This document shows, in pieces, positions 17,643-25,585 of a stretch of DNA of 64,000 nt. This stretch comes from an uncultured Acetatifactor sp. (GTDB lineage Bacteria; Bacillota; Clostridia; Lachnospirales; Lachnospiraceae). The DNA is taken from contig CAJUQT010000007.1 in the NCBI GenBank assembly GCA_910588225.1, positions 1 through 64,000 of the forward strand. Direction: 5' to 3'. Below the pieces are notes generated by a model that was given only the letters and a program-made list of their open reading frames with translations, searched no databases and had not been told where the DNA came from. The position numbers and the translations under genes are program-made. The first letter of the stretch is position 1; each line of letters starts with the position of its first letter.

Positions 17643-18329
17643 ATAGAAACCAAACGCCGGATCCTTATTTCAGATCATGCATGATCATTTCATGAGATTT
17701 CAATTTTTAAAACTCTCCTGTCTTAGGAGCCTTTACGCCTGCTGCTGCAGCCTGGGCGGAATCTACCACCATGAATGCCACGGGGGAGAAAGAAGTGAAG
17801 GTTCCTGTCACATACAGATTGTCTCCCAGTACGGCCTGGCCCACTACTTCCCAGGGCTTGCCTTCCACGGAGTCTTTTCTGTGCAGAATGTATACCAGGT
17901 CGCCCTTCTTTGCGATGCCGCTTACGTCAAAGGGAATCTGCACGCCGCCTGCGGGGATTTCTCCCGTATAGCTCACGTCAATCATTGCCTTTAACTTTGC
18001 GTTTGCGGATACGCCCAGATCGCTCAGGACCTTCGCATTGGATGTTACATTTACCACTTCCTCTGCCACTGCCTTGTTCTCAATGGCTTTGGCATTGGTA
18101 TTGGCTGCTCCCAGACCGATTGTGGAGCCGAGATCTGACGCTCCCTTCGCGTCGGAGGAATAGCTCTCGCTGATTTCCACCTTGTTTGCAGGCTTTGACG
18201 GTGTTGTTATACTGCCGCTGGCCAGCACAGGCATAGCCATTGCCACTGTCATGACACCTGCCATGAGTAATGCATATAATTTTTTCATTGGACACTGTCC
18301 TCCTTTACCTGTTTTGGTTTGGTTTCTAT
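17643..18329. repeat. 13-bp inverted repeat flanking PKTGEF gene, copy 1
   Basis: ATAGAAACCAAAC at 17643-17655 recurs inverted at 18317-18329, bracketing the PKTGEF gene. The same pair brackets copy 2 at 22536-22548 and 23196-23208. Between the gene stop and the downstream arm both copies also hold the perfect palindrome GATCATGCATGATC. Confidence 0.8.
17707..18288 (-). CDS. small secreted protein ending in PKTGEF, copy 1
   Basis: Predicted secreted protein of 193 residues. A signal peptide spans about 1-24 (MKKLYALLMAGVMTVAMAMP). The middle is low in complexity, followed by a probable beta-rich domain (about 105-180). It ends in KAPKTGEF and then stops. PKTG resembles the (S/P)PKTG motif used by Clostridioides difficile class B sortase, but there is no hydrophobic anchor or basic tail after it. 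The gene follows a class B sortase gene. It is a close paralogue of 22598-23167. AAAGGAGGACAGTGTCCA before the ATG is a strong ribosome site. Function unknown. Confidence 0.85.
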   Translation of the reverse strand: MKKLYALLMAGVMTVAMAMPVLASGSITTPSKPANKVEISESYSSDAKGASDLGSTIGLGAANTNAKAIENKAVAEEVVNVTSNAKVLSDLGVSANAKLKAMIDVSYTGEIPAGGVQIPFDVSGIAKKGDLVYILHRKDSVEGKPWEVVGQAVLGDNLYVTGTFTSFSPVAFMVVDSAQAAAAGVKAPKTGEF

Positions 18330-18364
18330 ATATTGATACCGGTTTCCCGGTATTAATACCGCCT

Positions 18365-19306
18365 CTATCCTTCTGTCAGCACCGCCTGCACCAGAAGCCG
18401 CTTGTCCGCGTCTGCGCTCCCCGGCATGCAGGTCACCAGCGTGATGATTTTGTCTTCCTCTGTTACCGTGAGCTCTTTGTCCAAGTTCGTACTCATATCC
18501 CTCCTGTCGTATATGGACTTCAGATAGGAGGCATAGACCTCCTTGTCCTTGAAGTCAAAGCTGTACAGCAGGTGCCTGTCATCATACACATACGCTGCAA
18601 ATATCTGATAGTGCAGCGTCTTCTCCGGCAGATACACAGCCACCTCCCTGTTGGCATCAAAAAAGTCCCTGTCCTCAAATGCATGCAGGCCGGCGAACAT
18701 GGTTCCCGCCTTCATGTTGTGGCCGTATATGACCGTGTTCGGGTCTGTGAAATCCTTTGCGTTCAGGCTTTCCGTGTAAATGCAGCCCGGATATCCGTAT
18801 GAGCCGTCCAGGTTGTGGTGCAGGTAATAGGTGTCGTCCGTTGGATGCTGTAAAATAGGATAATCAATAACTGTGCCTGGAACCGTTATCCAGGCATATA
18901 TATCTTCGTTTAATGTCTTCAGGTAGGCAAAGTCGATCTCCCCTCCCTCCGGACTGTCTCCTTCCTCTTCCCCGGCTCCATTTCCTTCTCCCTTCTCCTC
19001 CGGGGCTGTGTCTGAATCTTCCCCTCCGTCTCCTGCCGCGCCGCTGCCCTGGGTCTCTCCCGCTGCCAGAGACGTGGCGTTTACTTTGGCTGTGCGGAAC
19101 AGCGCTTCCAGTTCTTCCTCCGTCAGCGCCGCCTTCGGCAGCGGCAGCGTTCCCTCTGTCTCCTCCTGCGCTTCTCTCGTTTCCCCAGAACCGCCGTACA
19201 GTAGACGGCTCATTCCCTTTCCCAGGAAAAATACCGCCGCCAGGCCTGCCGCACTTAGAAGCAGTCTCAGAATCAGCTGCTTTTTATTCTTTTTTTCCTT
19301 CTTCAT
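18365..19306 (-). CDS. class B sortase, copy 1
   Basis: Membrane-anchored transpeptidase that joins surface proteins to peptidoglycan. One N-terminal span (about 9-27) is followed by an acidic low-complexity linker (about 40-125) and the sortase domain. Catalytic residues are His in VIYGHNMKAGTMF, Cys in ITLVTCMPG, and Arg in KRLLVQA. The spacing and the GHNMKxGTMF sequence point to class B. It lies between an LCP gene and a gene whose product ends in PKTGEF, its likely partner. Copy 2 is at 23258-24169. Confidence 0.93.
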   Translation of the reverse strand: MKKEKKNKKQLILRLLLSAAGLAAVFFLGKGMSRLLYGGSGETREAQEETEGTLPLPKAALTEEELEALFRTAKVNATSLAAGETQGSGAAGDGGEDSDTAPEEKGEGNGAGEEEGDSPEGGEIDFAYLKTLNEDIYAWITVPGTVIDYPILQHPTDDTYYLHHNLDGSYGYPGCIYTESLNAKDFTDPNTVIYGHNMKAGTMFAGLHAFEDRDFFDANREVAVYLPEKTLHYQIFAAYVYDDRHLLYSFDFKDKEVYASYLKSIYDRRDMSTNLDKELTVTEEDKIITLVTCMPGSADADKRLLVQAVLTEG

Positions 19307-19427
19307 TTCCTGTGTATTCCTTTCCTTCCGTATCTCTTTTATTTCCTGTTCTGCTTATTCCGCATTCTGTTTGTTCGGTATTTCGTTCATCCCGCATTCT
19401 GCTCATTCCACACTCTGTTCATTCCGT

Positions 19428-20519
19428 TCATCCCGCATTCTGTTCCACTTCTTCATAGAATACTTCCAGAATCAGCTCATACAGTACCTCTTCATCCGGA
19501 TAGAATTCCTCGTATACTTCTCCCTGCACTGTGGCTCCTTTCAGGGAGCGGAAGTTTTCCCCTGGGAATCCGTATCCCGCCGCCTGCATGGCCAGATAGC
19601 TGATCTCGTCCACGGTTATGTCCGTTACCATGTATTTACTCAGGGTATTGTACAGGCTCACTGGAAAGGTAATGTCCTCTTTGAGCTTCTCCATGGCTGC
19701 CCCGGCATATGCCGTCAGGTACTGCTTCTGTCTCTCCAGTCGTCTTCCCGCACTGTTAAAGCTGGTGGTGTCTCTGTTATGTAAGTAGTAGTAGGCATCC
19801 ATTCCCTTCAGCAGAATCCGCTCCCCTTCTTTTATCTGAAAGTCTTTGAAATCCATGGTCTCCACCGCCTGCAGTTCTATTCCTCCCACCACGTCGTTGA
19901 TCAGAGGAATCGCTCCCATATTTATGGCACAGTACCCGTTAATTGGCAGGTTGTAAAACAGCTTCGACACTGCTTTCACGCTCCGTTCGCAGCTGAGCTG
20001 CGCTCCGTCTCCATAACCGTGCTGGATGGCTAGCTGGGCCTTCTCCGTCCCCCAGTATGCTCCGTTTACATCATACATCTCCACTTCCGTCATGGTGTCC
20101 CGGGGAATGCCTATCACCGTCATTTCCTTATTATGAGGATTGAGTACCAGCAGGAAAATGGCATCCGACTGTCCCCCGTCCGATGTGCTTTCCACTTCCT
20201 TTACTTCGCTCATCCTGTCAATTCCAAGGAACAGAAAGGTCAGGATGTCTTCGTTGTAGCGGTAGTGGATTCCCTTGTGGCGGATGTCTCCGTACTGCCA
20301 GTCCCCTCCTTCTTCCTGCTCTCCTCCCATTTCTGTGGCCATTCCGCTTAGGGCGGCAAGCATCTCTGTGTTGTCCGCATTGCTGTAAAGCCTGTTCTTC
20401 CCCGATATCTGTAAAGCAAGGAAGGCTACCGCTCCCAGGAAGACAAGCACCACCATTCCCAGCATTATCTTCACTATGATATGCCAGATCTGGTTTTCTT
20501 TTCTCTTTTTTATATTCAT
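19428..20519 (-). CDS. LytR-CpsA-Psr (LCP) family ligase, copy 1
   Basis: LCP proteins move polyprenyl-linked polysaccharide onto peptidoglycan. One membrane span lies near the N-terminus after a basic start. The LCP domain has LTFLFLGIDRMSEV, SDAIFLLVLNPH, VIGIPRDTMTEVEM and IQHGYGDGAQ. ATG 20519 follows GGAGGAG; the longer frame to 20588 overlaps the HTH gene and is not needed. In an operon with a sortase and the polysaccharide genes, the natural role is attachment of the polymer made by this locus. Confidence 0.9.
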   Translation of the reverse strand: MNIKKRKENQIWHIIVKIMLGMVVLVFLGAVAFLALQISGKNRLYSNADNTEMLAALSGMATEMGGEQEEGGDWQYGDIRHKGIHYRYNEDILTFLFLGIDRMSEVKEVESTSDGGQSDAIFLLVLNPHNKEMTVIGIPRDTMTEVEMYDVNGAYWGTEKAQLAIQHGYGDGAQLSCERSVKAVSKLFYNLPINGYCAINMGAIPLINDVVGGIELQAVETMDFKDFQIKEGERILLKGMDAYYYLHNRDTTSFNSAGRRLERQKQYLTAYAGAAMEKLKEDITFPVSLYNTLSKYMVTDITVDEISYLAMQAAGYGFPGENFRSLKGATVQGEVYEEFYPDEEVLYELILEVFYEEVEQNAG

Positions 20520-20538
20520 CCGGCACACTCCTCCTTTT

Positions 20539-20763
20539 TCAGACTTCTTTCTTTCCTCCGCTTTCGTCCGGCACATAGCGCGCCACATCTTCCAGGGTGC
20601 ATTCCAGCACTCTGCACAGGTCGTTCAGCGTGGTTGTGTTCATGGGCTTGTTCTTCCTGAGCCTGTCCACTGTGGCACTGGAGATTCTGTGCCTGGTTAT
20701 CAGGGTGTATGTGGATTCTCCGGATTTCTTTAATGTTTTCCAGAAGGGCTGATAGTCGATCAC
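20539..20763 (-). CDS. XRE-type HTH regulator heading cassette 1
   Basis: Small Cro/C1-type DNA-binding protein of 74 residues. The core is PFWKTLKKSGESTYTLI, then ISSATVDRLRKNKPMN and LNDLCRVLECTLEDV. The frame is open to 20895 but the extra 44 residues are Pro/Gly-rich and match nothing. The GTG at 20763 follows AGGAAAGG, and the decayed relative at 25.6 kb starts at the equivalent place. It is the first gene after the invertible-looking segment and may regulate the operon it heads. Confidence 0.8.
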   Translation of the reverse strand: MIDYQPFWKTLKKSGESTYTLITRHRISSATVDRLRKNKPMNTTTLNDLCRVLECTLEDVARYVPDESGGKKEV

Positions 20764-20923
20764 CTTCGTTTTCCTTTCCTGTGGTGCGCCGGCTGGAAGC
20801 ATTCCCGGCTGTTTTTCGTTCTGTCCGGTATTTGTGCTTTCTTTCCCTGGGCAGCCGGCTTTGGCCGGCTCTGGTGTAGCTGCATAAAAATTCACTTTTT
20901 TCCGGCTTTTATGTATCTATTTG

Positions 20924-20958
20924 GTTCGCCTTAGTGACATGTAAGGCGAACTTTTTGT
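20924..20958 (+). repeat. left 35-bp inverted repeat with loxP-like core
   Basis: This 35-bp sequence recurs exactly in inverted form at 21299-21333. Inside it, 10-bp inverted arms (20924-20933 and 20942-20951) flank the asymmetric 8-bp spacer GTGACATG, the general plan of a tyrosine-recombinase crossover site. Confidence 0.9.
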
Positions 20959-21298
20959 TATGACTTTTACTCAATGGAGTTAATGCAGTTTGCTTTCTGG
21001 CGCATGGATGTGTGGACGTAGAACTCCATGGTAGTGCGGAATTGGAATTTCTTATCCAGAAGCTTTGGATTTCAGAGAGCAAAAACAATCACAGTAATCC
21101 CAAATCAATTCCTCTCATTTCTATATTTTCCATACACAGAGGCTGCCGGATATATAAGGATTCATCGTGAAAGTTTTAAAACCTGCCATATACATTAAAA
21201 AACAACCGTCGTCAAATGAACAAAATTGCCAAAAAAAGCAAAAAAGCAGATTTTACTTGCAATATGGTGAAAAAAAGTATAATATAATAAAAGTTATT

Positions 21299-21333
21299 AC
21301 AAAAAGTTCGCCTTACATGTCACTAAGGCGAAC
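21299..21333 (-). repeat. right 35-bp inverted repeat with loxP-like core
   Basis: Exact inverted copy of 20924-20958. Here the inverted arms around the 8-bp spacer extend to 14 bp because of the flanking A and T runs. The spacer orientation is opposite to that of the left copy, so recombination between the two would invert the segment, not delete it. Confidence 0.9.
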
Positions 21334-21415
21334 TTTTACTTTTCCCTATCCACTACTGGCCGCGCGGCCCACATGCCGCATCAGCGACAACCTTCCACAT
21401 AACGTGCCTGTGCAT

Positions 21416-21465
21416 AAAAAAAGACAGTCACAATAAGAATATCTGTACATCTTATTGCAACTGTC
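21416..21465 (-). terminator. strong Rho-independent terminator after the Wzz-like gene
   Basis: On the minus strand a 16-bp stem (arms about 21450-21465 and 21423-21438, two G-U pairs) is followed by seven U. It would stop transcription coming from cassette 2 and the Wzz-like gene before the putative invertible segment. Confidence 0.85.
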
Positions 21466-21535
21466 CTGCTGCTAATCGGCCATCCGATATATAATTAAAA
21501 TCCGTAACTATTCTCAAATTATTTTGAAAAATATT

Positions 21536-22336
21536 CTACAACATCACATATCCCACTACTGTTTTCTTCAATGCAGCAATGCTTTCCTGTTCTCTGTGAA
21601 TTCTTGCCCTGCGGGATACATCCCGTTCCTCCACCAGAATCACAGCGTCACAGGAGGCCAGTCTTTCCAGTGTACTGGCTGTAACATTCATATCCGCTCC
21701 TTCCACAAAAACGACTCCCTCTATCTGTGTCATAATCCGATCTATAAGGGTCTTCAGCTTACCGCTCTCCACAGTTCCTGTTACCAGAATAGCACTATTT
21801 TCCGAAGCCAGATTTCTGATATTTGCAGAAATAATCCCATATGCTTCCTCTTCTGCAGCCTGTCCAGTCCCATCCTCCAGTTTCTGAAAAAAGCTGTCAA
21901 TTCCTGACAGAAACCTTTTCTTCTGCACTTTAGGCACTGTCCCCAGAAGATAGTATCCATATCTTTCCCTGAGTTCTCTATCCCCGCGAATTTTATCATT
22001 GAGTATGTAGGTTATTCCATATAGAAATACTATGCCAAAAGCACCCAAAAAAAATCCCAGAACCGCATATTTCACAACGCTTAGTTCCTGCACTTTTTCC
22101 GGAATCTTCTCTTCATCCGTGATACTTTCATCTGATTGTTCATTTTCAAGCATCTGCTGCTCATTTACCGTCAAAGCTTCTCTGGGCTGACTTACAACAT
22201 TATGTCCGAGTGCATATGCTCCTCCTGCCACACAGAGAATCAATGCAGCCAGCAAAATTGTCCGCCACTGATATAATATATAAAAAAACAAATCTCTCAA
22301 ATCGATTTCCAGCTCGTACTCTTCCCTGTAATTCAT
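21536..22336 (-). CDS. shortened Wzz / degenerate BY-kinase fusion
   Basis: Polysaccharide chain-length regulator-like protein. The start MNYREEYELEIDLRDLFFYIL leads into the first membrane span (about 22-42), and a second span lies at about 88-110. The outside part between them is only about 45 residues, far below the usual Wzz length, so a large deletion is likely. The tail resembles a BY-kinase: AILVTGTVESGKLKTL in place of a proper Walker A, VVFVEGADMN for Walker A', and SCDAVILVEERDVSRRAR. Key Walker residues are altered and there is no Tyr cluster. Probably a non-catalytic or decaying protein. ATG 22336 was chosen; the frame is open to 22501. Confidence 0.7.
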   Translation of the reverse strand: MNYREEYELEIDLRDLFFYILYQWRTILLAALILCVAGGAYALGHNVVSQPREALTVNEQQMLENEQSDESITDEEKIPEKVQELSVVKYAVLGFFLGAFGIVFLYGITYILNDKIRGDRELRERYGYYLLGTVPKVQKKRFLSGIDSFFQKLEDGTGQAAEEEAYGIISANIRNLASENSAILVTGTVESGKLKTLIDRIMTQIEGVVFVEGADMNVTASTLERLASCDAVILVEERDVSRRARIHREQESIAALKKTVVGYVML

Positions 22337-22535
22337 ATTTGCCCCCGCCTCATCTAACTGTCCATAAACCGTTCCCGACGGCCAGATTTCCCTTTTTGTA
22401 ATAAAAGCACCTGAATCTCTGAAAATATCTGTACAAATCAACTGTCCACTGATCAGAAAATAATGAAAAAACAGATGCTGCTTCTGCAACATTTGCAGCA
22501 CCTGTTTTCAGGAGAATGCCATGGCACCCTCTCAA

Positions 22536-23208
22536 ATAGAAACCAAACCATGGAATACTATTTCAGATCATGCATGATCATTAAATAAGACTTTTGATTA
22601 AAACTCACCGGTCTTGGGTGCCTTAACGCCTGTCGCAGCAGGAGCCTGTGCAGAATCCACTACCATGAATGCCACAGGTGAGAAAGAAGTAAAGGTTCCG
22701 GTTACATACAGATTGTCACCCAGAACAGCCTGACCCACAACTTCCCAAGGCTTGCCATCTACAGAATCTTTTCTGTGAAGAATATAAACCAGATCACCCT
22801 TCTTCGCGATACCGCTTACATCAAAAGGAATCTGTACACCACCTGCAGGGATGGTTCCGGTATAGCTTACGTCAACCATTGCTTTTAATTTTGCGTTTGT
22901 AGACACACCCAGATCTCTCAGAACCTGTGCATTGGAGGTTACATTTACAACTTCCTCTGCCACTGCCTTGTTCTCAATTGTCTTTGCACTGGTATTAGCT
23001 GCTCCCAGGCCAATAGTAGAGCCAAGATCTGTCGCTCCCTTAGCATCTGAAGTATAGCTCTCGCTGACAGCAGGTGCCGATGCCTCGCGGCTGGGTGCTG
23101 CCAGTACAGGTACAGCCATTGCCACAGTCATGACGCCGGCCATCAATAATGCATATAATTTTTTCATTGGACATTGTCCTCCTTTGGAAAATTTTGTTTG
23201 GTTTCTAT
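22536..23208. repeat. 13-bp inverted repeat flanking PKTGEF gene, copy 2
   Basis: Same 13-mer pair as around copy 1, at 22536-22548 and 23196-23208. The leader next to the upstream arm also keeps a short hairpin of the form ATACCGG-CCGGTAT in both cassettes. Confidence 0.8.
22598..23167 (-). CDS. small secreted protein ending in PKTGEF, copy 2
   Basis: Close paralogue of the protein at 17707-18288: near-identical signal peptide and beta-rich region, with differences mainly just after the signal peptide (Pro/Ser/Ala-rich). It is 189 residues long and also ends in VKAPKTGEF with no membrane anchor. Keeping the same odd ending in both copies argues against a recent truncation. It follows sortase copy 2 and shares with copy 1 the strong ribosome site GGAGGACA and the flanking inverted repeat. 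It is less GC-rich than copy 1. Function unknown. Confidence 0.85.
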   Translation of the reverse strand: MKKLYALLMAGVMTVAMAVPVLAAPSREASAPAVSESYTSDAKGATDLGSTIGLGAANTSAKTIENKAVAEEVVNVTSNAQVLRDLGVSTNAKLKAMVDVSYTGTIPAGGVQIPFDVSGIAKKGDLVYILHRKDSVDGKPWEVVGQAVLGDNLYVTGTFTSFSPVAFMVVDSAQAPAATGVKAPKTGEF

Positions 23209-23257
23209 ATATTGATACCGGAATCCCGGTATTAATACCATTTTTATATATGAAATT

Positions 23258-24169
23258 TTACTCTTCCTGCAATACTGCCTGCACCAGAAGTCTTTTCTCC
23301 GCATTGGCCTCTCCCGGCATACATGTAACCAGAGTAACGATTTTGTCTTCTTCCGTTACAGTAATCTCTCTGTTGATATTTGCACTCATGTCTCTAATAT
23401 CATAGATGGATTTCAGGTAGGAAGCATAGACTTCCTTATCTGAAAAGTCAAAGCTGTACAGCAGATGTCTGTCATCATAGATATAAGCAGCAAAAATCTG
23501 ATAATGTAAAGTCTTATCCGGCAGGTAAATCAAAACTTCATCATTGGCAGCGAAAAAGTCTCCATCCTCAAACTTATGTAACTCCGCAAACATGGTTCCT
23601 GCTTTCATATTATGACCATAAATTACCGTATTCGGATCCAAAAAGTCTTTGGTATTCAGACTTTCCGTATAAATACAGCCCGGATATCCATAAGAACCGT
23701 CCAGGTTATGATGCAGATAATAGCTGTCATCTGTGGGATGCTGTAAAACAGGATAGTCAATAATAGTACCTGGAACCGTAATCCAGGCATAAATATCTTC
23801 ATTCAATGTCTTCAGATACTCGAAGTCAATAGCGCCCTCTTCCGGAAGCTCCTCTTCGGTTCCTGTCTGTGTATCATTGTCTGTCTCTTCGTCTGTATCG
23901 GATTCCCCGTCCGTCGCCGTTGTATCCTCTTCCACAACAGATGCCGTAGCACTCTCTTTCGCAGAACGGAACAATTCTTCCAGCTCCTCTTCTGTCAAAG
24001 CCGCTTTCGGCGGCGGCAGATTCTCGTCGGCACTGGCCTGTAAATCCTCCGGTTCCCCGGAACCTCCATACAGCAGATGGCTGATTCCCCTGCCAAGGAA
24101 AAATACCGCCACCAATCCTGCTATGCCCAGAACAATTTTTACAATTAGCTGTTTTTTACTTTTTTTCAT
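23258..24169 (-). CDS. class B sortase, copy 2
   Basis: Paralogue of 18365-19306. A membrane span lies near residues 8-26, then an acidic Thr/Asp/Glu linker (about 40-115), then the sortase domain with VIYGHNMKAGTMFAEL, VTLVTCMPG and KRLLVQA. The catalytic domain is very like copy 1 while the linker has diverged, as expected for an old duplication. Its stop and start fit tightly between the PKTGEF gene and the LCP gene. Likely substrate: the neighbouring PKTGEF protein, if that protein is cleaved at all. Confidence 0.93.
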   Translation of the reverse strand: MKKSKKQLIVKIVLGIAGLVAVFFLGRGISHLLYGGSGEPEDLQASADENLPPPKAALTEEELEELFRSAKESATASVVEEDTTATDGESDTDEETDNDTQTGTEEELPEEGAIDFEYLKTLNEDIYAWITVPGTIIDYPVLQHPTDDSYYLHHNLDGSYGYPGCIYTESLNTKDFLDPNTVIYGHNMKAGTMFAELHKFEDGDFFAANDEVLIYLPDKTLHYQIFAAYIYDDRHLLYSFDFSDKEVYASYLKSIYDIRDMSANINREITVTEEDKIVTLVTCMPGEANAEKRLLVQAVLQEE

Positions 24170-24182
24170 ATCCTCTTTCCCG

Positions 24183-25280
24183 TCACTCTACTTCCTCATA
24201 AAATACTTGCAGAATCAATTCATACAATGCCTGTTCATCCGGATAAAATTCCTCATAAATTTCCCCCTGCACTGTCGCTCCCTGCAGGGAACGGAGACTT
24301 TCTTCCGAAAAATGATATCCTGCAGCCTGACCGGCCAGATAGCTGATCTCATCTACCCCGATATCTGTTACCATGTACTTACTCAATGTATTGTACAGCG
24401 TCAGCGGAAATGTAAGATCCTCTTTCACTGCACGGATAGCAGCAGAAGCATATGCCGTCAGATATTGCTTCTGCCTTTCCAGACGTCTGCCCGCGCTGTT
24501 AAAGCTGTCTGTATCACGGCTGCGCAGGTAATAATATGCCTCCATCCCCTCCAGATGAACTGTCTCTCCCTCTTTGACCTTAAACTCAGGATAGTTCATT
24601 GTCTCCACTGCACTCAGCTCGATTCCTCCCACAGCATCATTGATGAAAGGAATTGCCCCCATATTGATAGCACAGTAACCATGTATGGGCAAGCCATAGA
24701 ACAATCGTGACACTGCCTTCACACTCCGCTCACAGCTGAGCTGCGCTCCGTCTCCGTACCCATGCTGAATTGACAGCTGCGCTTTCTCAGTGCCCCAGTA
24801 TACGCCCTTTTCGTCATATATCTCCACATCCGTCATCGTATCTCTGGGAATTCCAATGACAGAAATTTCCCCGCTGTGTGGATTAAGCACCAGCAGAAAG
24901 ACAGCATCCGACTGCCCTCCGTCAATGGCATCTTCCACAGGTGCAACTTCGCTCATTTTATCGATACCCAAAAAAAGAAAGGTCAAAATATCTTCGTTAT
25001 AACGATAATGGACTCCATTGTAGCGAATATCGCCGGGCTGCCAATCCTCGTCCTCCTCCACCACTTCCACTTGCTCCTGCGTACCTCCAAGCTCTGTCGC
25101 CAGAGCACTCAGCGTTGCAATCATTTCTCCACTGTCCGCATGACTGTAGAGACTATTCTTCCCGGATATCTGTGTGGCCAAAACGATAATGGCTCCTGTG
25201 AAAATCAGCACTGCCATCCCCAGAAAAACTCTCACCAGTATACGCCGGATTTTCTTTTCCTTTTTTTCTTTTATTTTCAT
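24183..25280 (-). CDS. LytR-CpsA-Psr (LCP) family ligase, copy 2
   Basis: Paralogue of the LCP protein at 19428-20519, 365 residues from the ATG at 25280, which follows AGGAAAGGG. It has a basic N-terminus, one membrane span, then LTFLFLGIDKMSEV, SDAVFLLVLNPH, VIGIPRDTMTDVEI and IQHGYGDGAQ. The frame continues upstream to 25430 but runs into the -35/-10 promoter, so that part is not coding. First gene of cassette 2. Role as for copy 1: transfer of lipid-linked glycan to the wall. Confidence 0.9.
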   Translation of the reverse strand: MKIKEKKEKKIRRILVRVFLGMAVLIFTGAIIVLATQISGKNSLYSHADSGEMIATLSALATELGGTQEQVEVVEEDEDWQPGDIRYNGVHYRYNEDILTFLFLGIDKMSEVAPVEDAIDGGQSDAVFLLVLNPHSGEISVIGIPRDTMTDVEIYDEKGVYWGTEKAQLSIQHGYGDGAQLSCERSVKAVSRLFYGLPIHGYCAINMGAIPFINDAVGGIELSAVETMNYPEFKVKEGETVHLEGMEAYYYLRSRDTDSFNSAGRRLERQKQYLTAYASAAIRAVKEDLTFPLTLYNTLSKYMVTDIGVDEISYLAGQAAGYHFSEESLRSLQGATVQGEIYEEFYPDEQALYELILQVFYEEVE

Positions 25281-25401
25281 CCGACCACCCTTTCCTGAAA
25301 TTTCCTGTATTTTCTGATGCCAGATACTCAGTAAAATATCATGCTCAGGACTCAAGAGCATGTCTGAATAAATCCATATATTTTTGAACATTCCTTGCAT
25401 T

Positions 25402-25430
25402 ATTATAGTCATGTTTATGACTATAGTCAA
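25402..25430 (-). promoter_or_regulatory. near-consensus promoter with embedded operator for cassette 2
   Basis: On the minus strand, -35 TTGACT (25425-25430), a 17-base spacer and -10 TATAAT (25402-25407). A perfect palindrome with 9-bp arms (25404-25412 and 25417-25425) fills the gap between the two boxes, a classic repressor position. Transcription would start near 25395, leaving a leader of about 115 bases before the LCP ATG. Confidence 0.85.
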
Positions 25431-25585
25431 GTAGAAGATTACAAAATAATATAGTTTTAAAAGCTGACAACCTCTTTCCGCGTATTAAAAGAGTTTAAGG
25501 CACTCAAAAGGTTTGATAAAGCAATTAACAAAGTACGTATTTAAGAAGTTCTGCAGATTTCAAATATTACTATGAGGATAAAGCA

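Larger units (their letters stand above)
20924..21333. promoter_or_regulatory. putative invertible promoter segment
   Basis: A non-coding segment of about 410 bp bounded by the two inverted repeats lies directly upstream of the HTH-LCP-sortase-polysaccharide operon. It has no credible ORF. Near its right end TTGCAA (21257-21262) and two overlapping TATAAT hexamers (21278-21288) look like a promoter that reads rightward, away from the operon. Inversion would point it leftward into the HTH gene. No recombinase gene is in the window. A MITE is the alternative reading. Confidence 0.6.

Noticed and set aside
18182..19784. Plus-strand frames opposite the sortase and LCP genes
   Set aside because: Antisense shadows of well-supported genes; composition is typical of reversed GC-rich coding DNA.
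20764..20895. N-terminal extension of the cassette 1 HTH protein
   Set aside because: Pro/Gly-rich, missing from the paralogue, and a better GTG start with a ribosome site lies at 20763.
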